From assembly GCA_002403205.1 (NCBI GenBank), contig DHHJ01000010.1:1-64000 (forward strand): 64,000 bases of DNA, written 5' to 3'. The notes below the pieces were generated by a model that searched no databases, was not told where the DNA came from, and saw nothing but the letters and a program-made list of their open reading frames with translations. Source of the DNA: Anaerolineaceae bacterium UBA4775 (GTDB taxonomy: Bacteria; Chloroflexota; Anaerolineae; Anaerolineales; Anaerolineaceae). This document shows, piece after piece, positions 43,673 to 53,807 of the stretch (its first letter is position 1; the number at the start of each line of letters is the position of its first letter). The position numbers were made by a program, and so were the translations under genes.

Positions 43673-46059
43673 GGCCCAATCTGCCTTTCTGTCCCTGTGA
43701 TGACCAGCGGCTTGGTAACCTCGCTTTGATACTGGGTGCCATCCGGAAAGATGATGTGGGTGTGCAGCCCATCTCTACGCAGCCATAAGCCCTGCCAGCT
43801 TACACTAACAGGCCAGGGGAAGGGGTTACTGCCCCAGATGGCGACCTTCTCCGGGCTGATCAGCTTGATGCCGGCAATTTTTAGAAACAACTGCAGCGGT
43901 GCTAACCCGGTGATGCTGTTGGCTTTGCCAGCAGGCAGGCCATTTTCTACGGTATATGCCGGGAAGAAGCCATTGAAGTCTTTCAGCCCCTGGATGATGG
44001 TGCTCATCAGGTTGGAGAATATCCCCAGCGCGACCTCAGAATACCCCGCATTTACGATTCCGTTGATGATGAGCGTGTTCCACAGGATATTGGCTTGAAC
44101 GGGCAATCCCTCCGGCAGGGGGTGATCTGACCGCCAGGTTTCTGGGATGCCAGCGGAAAGGTCAGGTGATTGCCAATCGAGATGGGTTTCAAGCAGGGCG
44201 GTGATGTGCTCATTGGAAGCGCCACCAGACCAGATGGGCAGCAAACAGGTCACATCTGCCTGGGTGTAATCGGCCGTTTTGATCAGGAAATGGTCATCCG
44301 GGTTGAAGCCTTCAAACGCAACCGATTTAAGCGCGGTGTAGAGATGCTGGGTGGTGATTTGGGCCTGTTCTTCCAGCCAGCGTAGATGCGGGGGTTGGAT
44401 CACTTCAACGATCCGTTCACCGCGCAAGTTTTCGCCTGTGATCCGGATGACACAATCACGGTTGTGCTGATTACGGGCGGTGAGGTGGATTTGTAGGCGC
44501 TGAGGTTGATTGAAGCGTTTTTGAATATCCAGGTTCGGCTGGATTCGTCCGGGGTAATACAGCTCTCGGTCAGGGGCACAATGGGATTCGCGATCGAGGT
44601 AGGTGAAGATTTTCCGGTCATTGTCCCACATTGTGCGCATTTTTTCCATGATAATTTTTGCGGCTTTACCAAATTTGATGCGCCCTGCCCGATCTCCCAG
44701 GATGCGGGCAATTTTCTGAAGGGCCAACGCCTCGCGGTACAGCATGGCAGCCAGTGCCGGGCTTTCTGCCGTGCGGATATCCAGCCCATTCCCCACATCC
44801 TCCAGGGCTTCGAAATTGAACAAACCCCTTTGAAGCTGCAATTGGGCAGGTCTCTCCCAATGCGGGAAGTCCACCGGGTCCCGGTCAGCGCCTGCCCACC
44901 AGCCAAATTCAAAAAACCGACTCAGGTGTGGGTAAGCCTGGTTTAAAACACCACTGTCGGCGGTGATTTCGTAGCACGCCAAATACAGGCTGGCCAGCAA
45001 GGGGGATTCCCTGATGCTGCCGCCGGATTTGGTGCGGTGAAGGTTGGACGGCAAGCAGCCCTGGCCATCCACCCTGGCGGTGAACTGGTCGATCAGTCCG
45101 GCCAACTGGTTGGCATGGGCAGGCAGGAGCACCTCGGCCAGGTGCAGTGTGTCCAGCAGGGTCAGGTCGGAGCCCACTTCCGTTTGGCCAAGGCGCTGTG
45201 GGGGTTGATCGGGCAGGCGGGTGCGGACGAATGCAGCCTGAAGATCCCCCTGGCCGAGGTTGACCAAGTGGGTCAGCGCGTTGACCTGGGCGAAGTAGAA
45301 GGCGGCATCCCATTCGGATTCACCGGTCTGAGTTCTAATGAGCTGCTTTTGATGATCCTTGATATGGGTGTGGGCCCCCTTGTGCCAGGCAGGAGCAGCC
45401 AGATGGCGGGCTGCTTCGAGAGAGGCCTGCTGGCTGCTTTTGGAGACCAGTGCCCAATGGAGTTGCTTGGATTCGCCAGGGTCTAAGGTAAGAGACAAGC
45501 GCAAAGCAGGGTGTGGGCTGCTGGTGCCCTGGGGGCCGCTGCTCATAAACAGAACAGGCGCAATATCCTCTGTTTGACCTTCAAGGATATGGTTGCCCCC
45601 GATCACCATGGGCTGGGTGGGGCGGCCTTTTCCCATGGGAATGAGCAGGGCGCCCAGCTCACACGCTAATCTGATCGGTTCAGGGCTTGAATGCTGGATT
45701 TCAAGCGTGCCAACCAGGGCGTCCGGTTCGGGCAGGTAGGCGGTGAATCGGGCATGCAGGCCGCCAGTGAACTCGGTTTGGATTTCTACATAGGAAGGCG
45801 TGTACTGTGTAACGGTTGGCAGCCGCCGGAAATCGCCGGTTTGGGTCAGGGCGTGGTGACCGATGATGATGTTGGGGAAGACGCGCATCGACCTGGCGCG
45901 CAGCTGGTAGGTGGTGTGCAGGTAGAAGGGGCAGGTCTGAGAGGCTTCCAAACATAAGCCCCAAATTTGGTCGTTTTCGGGATGATATGCCGAACGCCCG
46001 CTGTCGGGTGCCAGGATAAATGCCTGTGGCCCGTTTCTGTCGACTGCCATCTGATCCAT
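43669..46059 (-). CDS. Glycosidase-like protein ((alpha/alpha)6-barrel type), family uncertain
   Basis: 796 residues without a signal peptide. The N-terminal ~220 residues look like a beta-sandwich domain. The middle has the helical-barrel pattern of GH15/GH37/GH63-type enzymes: ESPLLASLYLACYEITADSG, QAYPHLSRFFEFGWW and AESPALAAMLYREALALQKI. An inserted beta domain (about 545-600) and a C-terminal region (GLWLRRDGLHTHIIFPDGTQ) follow. Catalytic acids cannot be fixed by eye. A role in cleaving alpha-linked oligosaccharides is plausible but unproven. Coupled to the WD40 lipoprotein downstream. Confidence 0.6.
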   Translation of the reverse strand: MDQMAVDRNGPQAFILAPDSGRSAYHPENDQIWGLCLEASQTCPFYLHTTYQLRARSMRVFPNIIIGHHALTQTGDFRRLPTVTQYTPSYVEIQTEFTGGLHARFTAYLPEPDALVGTLEIQHSSPEPIRLACELGALLIPMGKGRPTQPMVIGGNHILEGQTEDIAPVLFMSSGPQGTSSPHPALRLSLTLDPGESKQLHWALVSKSSQQASLEAARHLAAPAWHKGAHTHIKDHQKQLIRTQTGESEWDAAFYFAQVNALTHLVNLGQGDLQAAFVRTRLPDQPPQRLGQTEVGSDLTLLDTLHLAEVLLPAHANQLAGLIDQFTARVDGQGCLPSNLHRTKSGGSIRESPLLASLYLACYEITADSGVLNQAYPHLSRFFEFGWWAGADRDPVDFPHWERPAQLQLQRGLFNFEALEDVGNGLDIRTAESPALAAMLYREALALQKIARILGDRAGRIKFGKAAKIIMEKMRTMWDNDRKIFTYLDRESHCAPDRELYYPGRIQPNLDIQKRFNQPQRLQIHLTARNQHNRDCVIRITGENLRGERIVEVIQPPHLRWLEEQAQITTQHLYTALKSVAFEGFNPDDHFLIKTADYTQADVTCLLPIWSGGASNEHITALLETHLDWQSPDLSAGIPETWRSDHPLPEGLPVQANILWNTLIINGIVNAGYSEVALGIFSNLMSTIIQGLKDFNGFFPAYTVENGLPAGKANSITGLAPLQLFLKIAGIKLISPEKVAIWGSNPFPWPVSVSWQGLWLRRDGLHTHIIFPDGTQYQSEVTKPLVITGTERQIGP

Positions 46060-46253
46060 ACATCCATTTTACCAATGAATGCCGCTTGAAAACCAGCTAT
46101 TCCACCGGCAAGCCAATGCCCGAGGTGGTGTAATGCTAACGAGTTAATATAATACTGTAAATTAATTGCAAAAAGTGATAAATAAGCCCGGGTTAAGGCC
46201 TTGATAGGAATGTTCGCGTCCACCTGGGCGTCTGTCTATTACAAATGAACTAT

Positions 46254-46261
46254 GCTAAAAT
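46254..46261 (+). promoter_or_regulatory. Possible extended -10 giving a leaderless PBP mRNA
   Basis: TGC-TAAAAT at 46253-46261 looks like an extended -10 box. A start 7 bases downstream would be at or next to the ATG at 46268, and no ribosome binding site is present before that ATG. The -35 is poor, so this is tentative. Confidence 0.3.
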
Positions 46262-46267
46262 CTAACT

Positions 46268-49200
46268 ATGTCTGAAAACAACGCTATGAATGCCGATAAT
46301 AAAGAACCTCAGGCTGAGGAACCATTAGAAAATCAGCCGGGAAACGAAAATTCTGCCGACGGCGAAGATACTCAGGAAGTCCGGGTTGAACCGAGTGACG
46401 AGGTGGTAGACACCGACGCGCATCAACAAGACACTGCCCAGGATGTCCCGGCGGCGGAGGAACCCTCTGAATGGGTGCCTGAAACCGATCTGGATGCTGA
46501 AGGCGAGCAAGCTGAGCCTGACCTCACTTCTCCTGATGAACCTGAAGAGGGACTGGAGGAGACAACCGGATGGTGGGAGGGGGCACCCTTCACACCCATT
46601 GAGGCGCTGGATGACGAAGAGACCCAGCCGGTGAATCTGCAGACGGGCAGCAGTGATGTCACGCGAGCCATCCCACCAGACCAAGATGCCCCGTCCAGTG
46701 CCGATACACGGGTTACGCCCGTCAGGCCACCGGGTGATGCTGAGAAGGCCACCCGTGCCGTCCCCGTTGAGCGGGGTGTGGATCGCAGGGATGCTACCCG
46801 CCTGACCCCGACCGGTCAGACGACAAGGCACAGCACCGATGATGTCCCGACCATCCCGCCGCCTGGTGCACCCCCGGAGTGGACACCCTCCAGGACGACG
46901 CTGCCCAGGCAGGTCAGCGAGGTTGACCAGGGTGCGACCCGTGTCACGCCTGCGGCATACGAAGGTGCAGGACGAAGGCCGCCGGGACCAGACCGGGTCA
47001 GTGTTCAGCGCGCCGAAGCACGGCCGCCCCAACCCAGCGGGAAGCAAGGTCGGCGCCCATCGGAGACGACCCGCCCGAAGAAGCCTGGTAAAAAGAAACC
47101 CTTTGGTGTGCGCTTGCTGCGATTTTTCCTGGTGTTCGTTTTTATCCTGATCCTGGTCGTGCTGGTGGCAGGTTCGATTGGCATCTACCAGTATTTCCGG
47201 ATCAAATCCACACTGCCCGACGTCACCGAACTGCGCGATCGGGCGGCACAATTCGAGACCACCCGCATTTTGGACCGGGATGGCAATGTGCTCTACGAGA
47301 TTCTTGACCCCAGCGCCGGCAGACGCACTTACGTCCCGCTGGAAGAGATCTCCCCCCAGTTGATTGCCGCGACCATCGCCACGGAAGACAAGGACTTTTA
47401 CAACCATCCGGGCTTCGATTTGGTGGCGATGACGCGCGCCCTGTGGCAGAACTATACCGCCGGAGAGATCCGCTCTGGTGCGTCCACGATCACCCAGCAA
47501 TTGGCCCGGGCTCTGCTGCTCGACCCAACCGAGCGTTACGACCAATCCTATGAGCGCAAAGCCCGCGAGATCGTCCTGGCTTACGAAATCACCAATCAAT
47601 ACTCGAAGGAAGAGATCCTCGAGCTGTATCTGAACGAAAATTATTATGGGAATATGGCTTATGGCGTTCAGGCGGCTGCAGAGACGTATTTCAACACCAA
47701 CGCAGGTTCGTTGAATTTGTGGCAGTCTTCCTTTTTAGCCGGGCTGCCCCAGGCACCCTCGGTGTATGACATTTACAACAACCGTGAAGTGACCCTTTAC
47801 CGGCAGCGCTCTGTGCTGGTATTGATGTACGAGCTGAGCCGTGAGCGTAACTGCATTGAGATTGGCTCAGGTCGTCCGCCGGTGTGTGTAACCTACGAAG
47901 AAGCCACACAGGCCGGGATTGACCTGGAAAACTACCAGTTTCCTGAGGTGATTTTCAGCATGCGCTACCCTCACTGGGTTGTGTATGTACGCTCCTTACT
48001 GGAAGAGCAATTTGACCCGCAAACCATTTACCGCAGTGGCTTTACCGTGCACACAACCCTGGACCCCAGCCTGCAGAACGAGGCTGAGCGGATCGTTGCC
48101 AACCAGGTGGCCGCTTTGGCTGAGAACAACGCTTCCAATGGTGCCTTGTTGGCTCTGGAACCCAACACGGGTGAAATTTTGGCCATGGTCGGATCAGTGG
48201 ATTTTCACAACGAAGCCATTTCCGGGCAGGTCAATATGGTCTTGTCACAAACGCGACAGCCGGGATCGGCGATCAAGCCGCTGACTTATGTGGCCGCCTT
48301 CGAAAAGGGCTGGACACCGGCAACTTTGATCTGGGATGTGCCCACGGAATTTCCCCCATCCACTGACCCATTCGATACCAGCCCGGTGTATCAGCCGGTG
48401 AATTACGATCGGCGGTTCCACGGGCCTGTAACTGTACGCTCTGCCTTGGCAAACTCCTACAACGTTCCTGCGGTTAAAGCCCTGGAATTTGTGGGGGTCC
48501 ATAACAATCCCGACACGCCGGTAGAGGACGGCTTGATCACCTTTGCCCGCCGGCTGGGAATCACCAGCCTCACAAGGCCTGACTATGGCCTATCCCTGAC
48601 CCTGGGCGGCGGTGAGGTCAGCCTGCTGGAATTAACCTCGGCATTTGCGACCTTTGCCAACGAAGGCCGCATGATGCCCACGGTTGCCATTTCGAAGATC
48701 GTTGACCACACCGGCAACCTGGTCTATGAATATGAGCCGCCCATTGGCTCACAGGTGGTCAGGGTTGAGCACGCTTACCTGATCTCCGACATTCTGGCAG
48801 ATAAAAACGCCCGCATCCCCATGTTTGGCACCAACCCGGTCATCAACCTGCCCTTCACGGCAGCAGTTAAAACCGGTACGACCAATGATTTTCGGGATAA
48901 CTGGACCATCGGCTACACGCCCAACCTGGTGGTGGGTGCCTGGGTAGGTAATGCGGACTATACCCCCATGGTCAACACCTCCGGGCTGACCGGCGCCGGT
49001 CCGATCTACGCGCAGTTTATGACCTATGCCATCAATGAACTCATGGGCGGCACACCCTCACCGTTTGTGCGCCCGCCAGGGGTTGTTGACCGGGTGATCT
49101 GCGCCGTATCCGGAACGCAGCCATCAGAGTGGTGCCCGCAGCAGCGCAGCGAGATCTTTGCCGCTGACCAGCCGCCCCTGCCCGAATCTGAAGACCTGTG

Positions 49201-49867
49201 GAAGAGAGTTGTCGTCGATACCTGGACGGGATTGGGTATTTCCGATGCCTGTGGTGATTTCAATGAAGAGCTGTTCGCCGCCAATGTGAAGGACCCCTGG
49301 GCGCAGCGCTGGTTAAGGGATGAGACTGAGGGCAGGGCCTGGGCGGAAAACCTGGGCTTTTCGCGGCCGCTGTTTTTTGTACCCGAGCGCGCTTGCCGGG
49401 CGGACGATCCCCGGCCGATCATCACCCTGACGGGCGTGGCCGACGGGGAAACCATCTCAGTCAGCCCCTTCGAGATCCGGGGCATGGTCACTGCGACACA
49501 GGATTTCGAATATTACCGGATCGAGTGGGGGCAGGGTTCCGAGCCCTCAACCTGGGAGGTGCTGGTCGATGAGGAGCGCACACCCCAAGAGACCCCTGGT
49601 GTCCTGTACGAGTGGGATCTGGAAGACGTTGAGCCAGGTGTGGTCACACTGAGGGTGTATGTGCACAGCACACGAGACACCTATGCGGAAAAGCTGTTCA
49701 GGCTGGTCATTCAGCTGCCAACGGCAACCCCCACTGAGACAGCGACCCCAACAACCACACCCACCCAAACGCTGACGCCCACACCAACGGAGACGCCCAC
49801 ACCAACGCTGATCCCAACTGAGACACCTGTCCCCACAGAGACGCCCACCCCAACGGTGACGCCTTAA
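46268..49867 (+). CDS. Class A penicillin-binding protein (PBP1A-like) with long acidic N-terminus
   Basis: 1199 residues. Residues 1-~275 are acidic and low-complexity (cytoplasmic), followed by a basic stretch KKPGKKKPFGVRLLRFF and one membrane helix (~285-305). The GT51 glycosyltransferase has ATIATEDKDFYNHPG (E373) and GASTITQQLARALLL. The transpeptidase has SAIK (S667, K670), SYN (S730) and KTGT (K868). The C-terminus ends in a ~50-residue Thr/Pro repeat tail after a beta-sandwich-like domain. It polymerises and cross-links peptidoglycan outside the membrane. The very long cytoplasmic arm is unlike typical PBP1A and may bind partners. Confidence 0.92.
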   Translation: MSENNAMNADNKEPQAEEPLENQPGNENSADGEDTQEVRVEPSDEVVDTDAHQQDTAQDVPAAEEPSEWVPETDLDAEGEQAEPDLTSPDEPEEGLEETTGWWEGAPFTPIEALDDEETQPVNLQTGSSDVTRAIPPDQDAPSSADTRVTPVRPPGDAEKATRAVPVERGVDRRDATRLTPTGQTTRHSTDDVPTIPPPGAPPEWTPSRTTLPRQVSEVDQGATRVTPAAYEGAGRRPPGPDRVSVQRAEARPPQPSGKQGRRPSETTRPKKPGKKKPFGVRLLRFFLVFVFILILVVLVAGSIGIYQYFRIKSTLPDVTELRDRAAQFETTRILDRDGNVLYEILDPSAGRRTYVPLEEISPQLIAATIATEDKDFYNHPGFDLVAMTRALWQNYTAGEIRSGASTITQQLARALLLDPTERYDQSYERKAREIVLAYEITNQYSKEEILELYLNENYYGNMAYGVQAAAETYFNTNAGSLNLWQSSFLAGLPQAPSVYDIYNNREVTLYRQRSVLVLMYELSRERNCIEIGSGRPPVCVTYEEATQAGIDLENYQFPEVIFSMRYPHWVVYVRSLLEEQFDPQTIYRSGFTVHTTLDPSLQNEAERIVANQVAALAENNASNGALLALEPNTGEILAMVGSVDFHNEAISGQVNMVLSQTRQPGSAIKPLTYVAAFEKGWTPATLIWDVPTEFPPSTDPFDTSPVYQPVNYDRRFHGPVTVRSALANSYNVPAVKALEFVGVHNNPDTPVEDGLITFARRLGITSLTRPDYGLSLTLGGGEVSLLELTSAFATFANEGRMMPTVAISKIVDHTGNLVYEYEPPIGSQVVRVEHAYLISDILADKNARIPMFGTNPVINLPFTAAVKTGTTNDFRDNWTIGYTPNLVVGAWVGNADYTPMVNTSGLTGAGPIYAQFMTYAINELMGGTPSPFVRPPGVVDRVICAVSGTQPSEWCPQQRSEIFAADQPPLPESEDLWKRVVVDTWTGLGISDACGDFNEELFAANVKDPWAQRWLRDETEGRAWAENLGFSRPLFFVPERACRADDPRPIITLTGVADGETISVSPFEIRGMVTATQDFEYYRIEWGQGSEPSTWEVLVDEERTPQETPGVLYEWDLEDVEPGVVTLRVYVHSTRDTYAEKLFRLVIQLPTATPTETATPTTTPTQTLTPTPTETPTPTLIPTETPVPTETPTPTVTP

Positions 49868-49906
49868 GGGATGTGTTGGACTTGATCTGTGCGGCTGGTT
49901 TTGGGT

Positions 49907-52144
49907 TTACAACAAGGCCAGTTGCGAGGCGTGATACTCTGGCGGATCGGCGTGGATCAGATCAGTGAACAGTTCCCGTGACAACAACGGGTTGGCCTCC
50001 AGATCGCGCACCAGGCGGAATTTGACCACGACAAAATCGCGCGCCAGCCTGTCCTTCAAGATGGGGTTGCGCTGCTCCTTGAAGGCGAGCAAATTTGCCC
50101 GGCTGCCAGGCAGGACGATGATGTTGGTCTTTGCTTTTTCATAATCACCGGAAAGGAAGGGGGAAACGATCGCCGAGGTGAGGATATGGATCCGATAGGC
50201 GGGGGTGCTGCTTTGTTCGTCATACCAGTAGAGCGGCGCCTGGCCTGAAACACGATAGTGTAAGCGTTTGGCTATCTCTGCCAGGCATTTCAGTATGTCC
50301 TGTTGGTCGGCTTCACGTTTGGAGGGCTGATCGTCCTCTCGCAGAGCCCAAACATGGGCTTCCTGGTCGACCAGGTCTGCGTAGGAGGCAAGGCAGTTAA
50401 GCACCAGGTCATCCTCGGGGGTAAAAATGCCCGGTAGTGCTGTGTAGGCGATGCTTTTGACGTTTTTCGCACAGGTGGTGGGGGTGTTGACCAAGTGACC
50501 GAAAATATGTTCTTCCAGATAGTCGATCAAGGCCATTTTGACCTCGGGAGGGTCTGCCAGCCACCATTCACCAGTTTCCAAAGAGGCAGCGCTCCCTGAA
50601 ATGTGGGTCAGCAGGTGGGGTGCATGGAAAAGAGATTCAATCCACTTCTGGGTCTCGGAGGTAGCCTGGTTGATATTTTCAAGAAAAATATCAATGGCCA
50701 GCTTATTTTCCTGTGCCATTCCGGTGACGGCGGCTGAATGGATTTGCTGGTAGAAGGCAGGATCACCCTTCTTTTGCAGGTAGCTGATTGCAGCCTGTCT
50801 GGCAGTTGCCAGGGCACTTTCAGGCTGCGGCCTGGCCAGGGGTGACGGGGTGAGTTTCCAACTGCATTGTGCGATCTGATCGTCATGGGACTGCGCGAAA
50901 GATGCCAGCCTGAAGCCCTTTGCATCTGCTGCCAGCAGGGCTGCCAGCAAGAGCATGGGCTCATTTTCTGCGATCAAGCCCCAAAACTTGAGCCCCTCAT
51001 GCTCCAGTGAATGGACAGCATCAAATACACCCATCAGGGCATGGGCATGCCAGTTCCAGTCGTAGCGCTGGCGGGAGAGCACCTGCCGGATAGGGGCGAC
51101 GGCTTCCTGTCCCCAGATCCAGCCCGTCCAGAGGGCAGACAGGGTCCAAAAGGCCTGGTTTGGCCGCGGGATGCCCGCCAGCACGGCTGAGAAAAAACCC
51201 TCCGGGGGTGGGGGGGCCAGCTCACGGATGCGCCCCTGGAACTTATAGATCCCGGCAGGGCGATCGGGCACCCCTTGCCAGTCGGCGACGGGGATGGGGG
51301 ATTTGATGACCTGCCAGGCGGAGACGGCTTCTTCCATCACCCGCCACAGGTTGCGCTCCTGGTATTCGGCCGGGACGACCATCTGGCGGGGCCGGTTGCG
51401 CGGGGAGGGGTGCGCCCACAAGGTGTTGCCCCGGTCTGCTGCGGATAGGATCAGCGCGATCAGCAGCTCACGCCGCCGGGGAGTCTGTTCGATGCTCTCC
51501 AGCTTGTTGATGATGGTCTGCAGGATGATCAATGGCCGCGTCGGGTAGGCATTGAGGATATTTTCGACCTGGGAACGCAGGGCGTCATCCCGTTCTGCGA
51601 TGCGGTTTAAGGCACGGGCCAGGTGCAGCTCTTTTGGGGGCAGGCGGGACAGGTTTTCCAGGTTTTCGCTATCCAGCTGTTGTTCTCCTGATGCGCCACA
51701 GAAGAAACAATCCACCTGGGCAGCAAAGGGCTGGCTGGCTTCTTTTTTCCAGAGAAATGCGTCGGCTTCCACCGGGTGGCGGCAATTGGCGCATTGGACC
51801 TGATAAAGGCCCCGGATATAGGGTTCCATGCGCTCTGTCCCCTTGGCGGCGATCGCCAGGTCCTGCAGGGCAGCGGTCAGGTCTTCCCCTTGCGGTGCGC
51901 TGGCCAGGACCTCCAGCAGGAAGGCGTGGATTGGGTTATTAACGCTGACGAGAACGGGGTAGCCTGCCTCGGCGATTTCGATCGCCATCAAGGGGCTGAA
52001 TCCAAAGGGCTCCAGCACCCAATCACCGGGGTTGAGGTTCTCCTGGCACCAGGTTCGGGCCATGCCCCTGGGGATAGGCGGCAGGAACCGGCCGAGGGGC
52101 AGTTCGGGTGGGGGGGCAGTGCCGGGAATATAGGGAACATTCAC
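49907..52144 (-). CDS. DNA-methyltransferase-like protein with zinc ribbon, probable pseudoenzyme
   Basis: 745 residues. The N-terminal part has a SAM-methyltransferase motif I-like strand GDWVLEPFGFSPLMAIEIAE, with LVSVNNPIH after it. A zinc-ribbon-like insertion follows: C118, C121, C146 and C149 in CANC and CFFC. The middle resembles DUF1156-type adenine-specific methylases (NRPRQMVVPAEYQERNLWRV). At the place where a DPPY catalytic motif would be expected, before FWTLSALWTGWIWG, the protein reads GIPRPN (324-329). I therefore suspect a non-catalytic relative. No restriction enzyme gene is adjacent. Assignment is by pattern only. Confidence 0.5.
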   Translation of the reverse strand: MNVPYIPGTAPPPELPLGRFLPPIPRGMARTWCQENLNPGDWVLEPFGFSPLMAIEIAEAGYPVLVSVNNPIHAFLLEVLASAPQGEDLTAALQDLAIAAKGTERMEPYIRGLYQVQCANCRHPVEADAFLWKKEASQPFAAQVDCFFCGASGEQQLDSENLENLSRLPPKELHLARALNRIAERDDALRSQVENILNAYPTRPLIILQTIINKLESIEQTPRRRELLIALILSAADRGNTLWAHPSPRNRPRQMVVPAEYQERNLWRVMEEAVSAWQVIKSPIPVADWQGVPDRPAGIYKFQGRIRELAPPPPEGFFSAVLAGIPRPNQAFWTLSALWTGWIWGQEAVAPIRQVLSRQRYDWNWHAHALMGVFDAVHSLEHEGLKFWGLIAENEPMLLLAALLAADAKGFRLASFAQSHDDQIAQCSWKLTPSPLARPQPESALATARQAAISYLQKKGDPAFYQQIHSAAVTGMAQENKLAIDIFLENINQATSETQKWIESLFHAPHLLTHISGSAASLETGEWWLADPPEVKMALIDYLEEHIFGHLVNTPTTCAKNVKSIAYTALPGIFTPEDDLVLNCLASYADLVDQEAHVWALREDDQPSKREADQQDILKCLAEIAKRLHYRVSGQAPLYWYDEQSSTPAYRIHILTSAIVSPFLSGDYEKAKTNIIVLPGSRANLLAFKEQRNPILKDRLARDFVVVKFRLVRDLEANPLLSRELFTDLIHADPPEYHASQLALL

Positions 52145-52223
52145 CGAAACCCTCCTTATCGCGATGGCGATGAAGGGGTGAGCTTATATGTGTTGTTAAA
52201 TCCGCCCGAACCAGCTGCTTTGT

Positions 52224-53807
52224 TCAGGCGGCCTGTTTGAACAGCCTGACATCATAGGGCGCCAGGGCGATGAACTCGCTGTTGGAATCTGTTGTTCCGA
52301 ACAGGCTGGTCCAGGCGCCATCCGGCATGTCGTAGAACAATTGTCGGCTGCTGAAATTCAGGACGACCAGGACCTGTTCACCCTCATAGGTGCGTAAAAA
52401 GGACAGGATAAAGCGGGGGTCCTTTACCAGGGGTTGGAAATCCCCACGCTGCAGGGCGGGTTCGGCTTTGCGGACCTGGATGAGCTGTTTAACGAAGTTC
52501 AACAGGGAATTGGGGTCTACCTGCTGCTGCGCGACATTGCGGTGGGTGAAGTTGGCATGCACCGGCAGCCAGGGCTCAGTTTGGGAGAAGCCGGCATGGG
52601 GCTGGTCGTCCCATTGCATGGGCGCTCGGCAGCCGTCACGGCCTTTATACAGCGGCCAGAAGGTTTTTCCCGTCGGGTCTTTGACGTCTGCTTTGCTGCG
52701 GATGGGAATATCCCGCAGGCCGATTTCTTCACCGTAATACATGAAGGGCGTGCCTTTGAGGGTGAGCAGCAAGGCTGCAGCGACTTTGGCGCGTCGGTCA
52801 TCCTCACCGAAGCAATACCGGGTGGCTGTACGCTGCATGTCGTGGTTGCTGAGGAAGTTGTTCGGCCAGGCATCATCTGAGAGGGCTTCGTACCACTGGC
52901 AGGCCGATCGCTGGAAGCGTTTTGGGTGCCAGCGATTCTCTGCAAAGGCGAAATTGAAGGCTGCGTGCAGCTTATCATCACCACAATAGCTGGCAGCCTG
53001 CTCGGGAGTAGCCAGGAAGGTCTCTCCGACGGCATAGGTGTTTTTGCGCTTGTCTAAAATGGCGCGGATGTCCTCGAGTAATGGATACATCTCGGGCTGT
53101 GAGACATCATAAATGTGCTTTTGGCGGTCAAATGCGCGGATGCCAAACTGGCTGGGGTTGTCTTTTAAGTCGGAATCTTTGAAATAGGCGTTGAAAACAT
53201 CCAACCGGAACCCGTCCACGCCTTTTTTGAGCCAAAAGCGGAACACATCCAGCATGGCTGCCCGCACCTGTGGGTTCCGCCAGTTGAGGTCAGGCTGCTC
53301 TTTGTAGAACATGTGGTAATAATACTGCCCTCTATCCTGGTCAAATTCCCAGGCTGACCCGCCAAAGATGGCCTGCCAGTTGTTAGGCGGATCGCCGTTG
53401 GGCTGCGGGTCTTGCCACAGGTACCAATCGTGGTAAGGGTTCTCGCGGGATTTTCTCGATTCGACAAACCACGGGTGCTGATCGGAGGTGTGGTTCAGCA
53501 CCAGGTCGAGAATGATGTGCATGCCGCGCTTTTTTGCCGCTTTGACTAGGGCTTCAAAATCCTGCATGGTGCCGAATTTGGGGTCAATGCCGGTATAATC
53601 GGCGACATCGTAGCCAAAATCGACATCGGGTGAGGGGAAAATCGGCGAGAGCCAGATGGCGTCCACGCCGAGGTCACTCAGGTAGTCCAGCTTGCTGAGG
53701 ATGCCCGGCAGGTCACCAATGCCGTCGTTGTTGGAGTCGGCAAATGAGCGGGGATAAATTTGATAGATGATACCATCGCGCCACCACAGGAAATCTTTAT
53801 TCGTCAT
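52224..53807 (-). CDS. GH13 alpha-glucosidase (oligo-1,6-glucosidase type)
   Basis: 527 residues, no signal peptide. GH13 conserved regions: GVDAIWLSPIFPSP, DLVLNHTSDQHPWF, GFRLDVFNAYF (nucleophile Asp), VGETF (acid/base Glu) and NFLSNHDMQRTATRY (stabiliser Asp). The GH13_31/oligo-1,6-glucosidase group is the best fit. It releases glucose from alpha-linked oligosaccharides in the cytoplasm. A TATAAT box on the minus strand (53845-53840) may belong to its promoter, but the -35 is weak. Confidence 0.93.
   Translation of the reverse strand: MTNKDFLWWRDGIIYQIYPRSFADSNNDGIGDLPGILSKLDYLSDLGVDAIWLSPIFPSPDVDFGYDVADYTGIDPKFGTMQDFEALVKAAKKRGMHIILDLVLNHTSDQHPWFVESRKSRENPYHDWYLWQDPQPNGDPPNNWQAIFGGSAWEFDQDRGQYYYHMFYKEQPDLNWRNPQVRAAMLDVFRFWLKKGVDGFRLDVFNAYFKDSDLKDNPSQFGIRAFDRQKHIYDVSQPEMYPLLEDIRAILDKRKNTYAVGETFLATPEQAASYCGDDKLHAAFNFAFAENRWHPKRFQRSACQWYEALSDDAWPNNFLSNHDMQRTATRYCFGEDDRRAKVAAALLLTLKGTPFMYYGEEIGLRDIPIRSKADVKDPTGKTFWPLYKGRDGCRAPMQWDDQPHAGFSQTEPWLPVHANFTHRNVAQQQVDPNSLLNFVKQLIQVRKAEPALQRGDFQPLVKDPRFILSFLRTYEGEQVLVVLNFSSRQLFYDMPDGAWTSLFGTTDSNSEFIALAPYDVRLFKQAA

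Noticed and set aside
46325..47599. Long minus-strand frame (424 residues) opposite the PBP gene
   Set aside because: Mirror of the high-G/C PBP coding strand; the composition is unlike a real protein and the PBP motifs are decisive.
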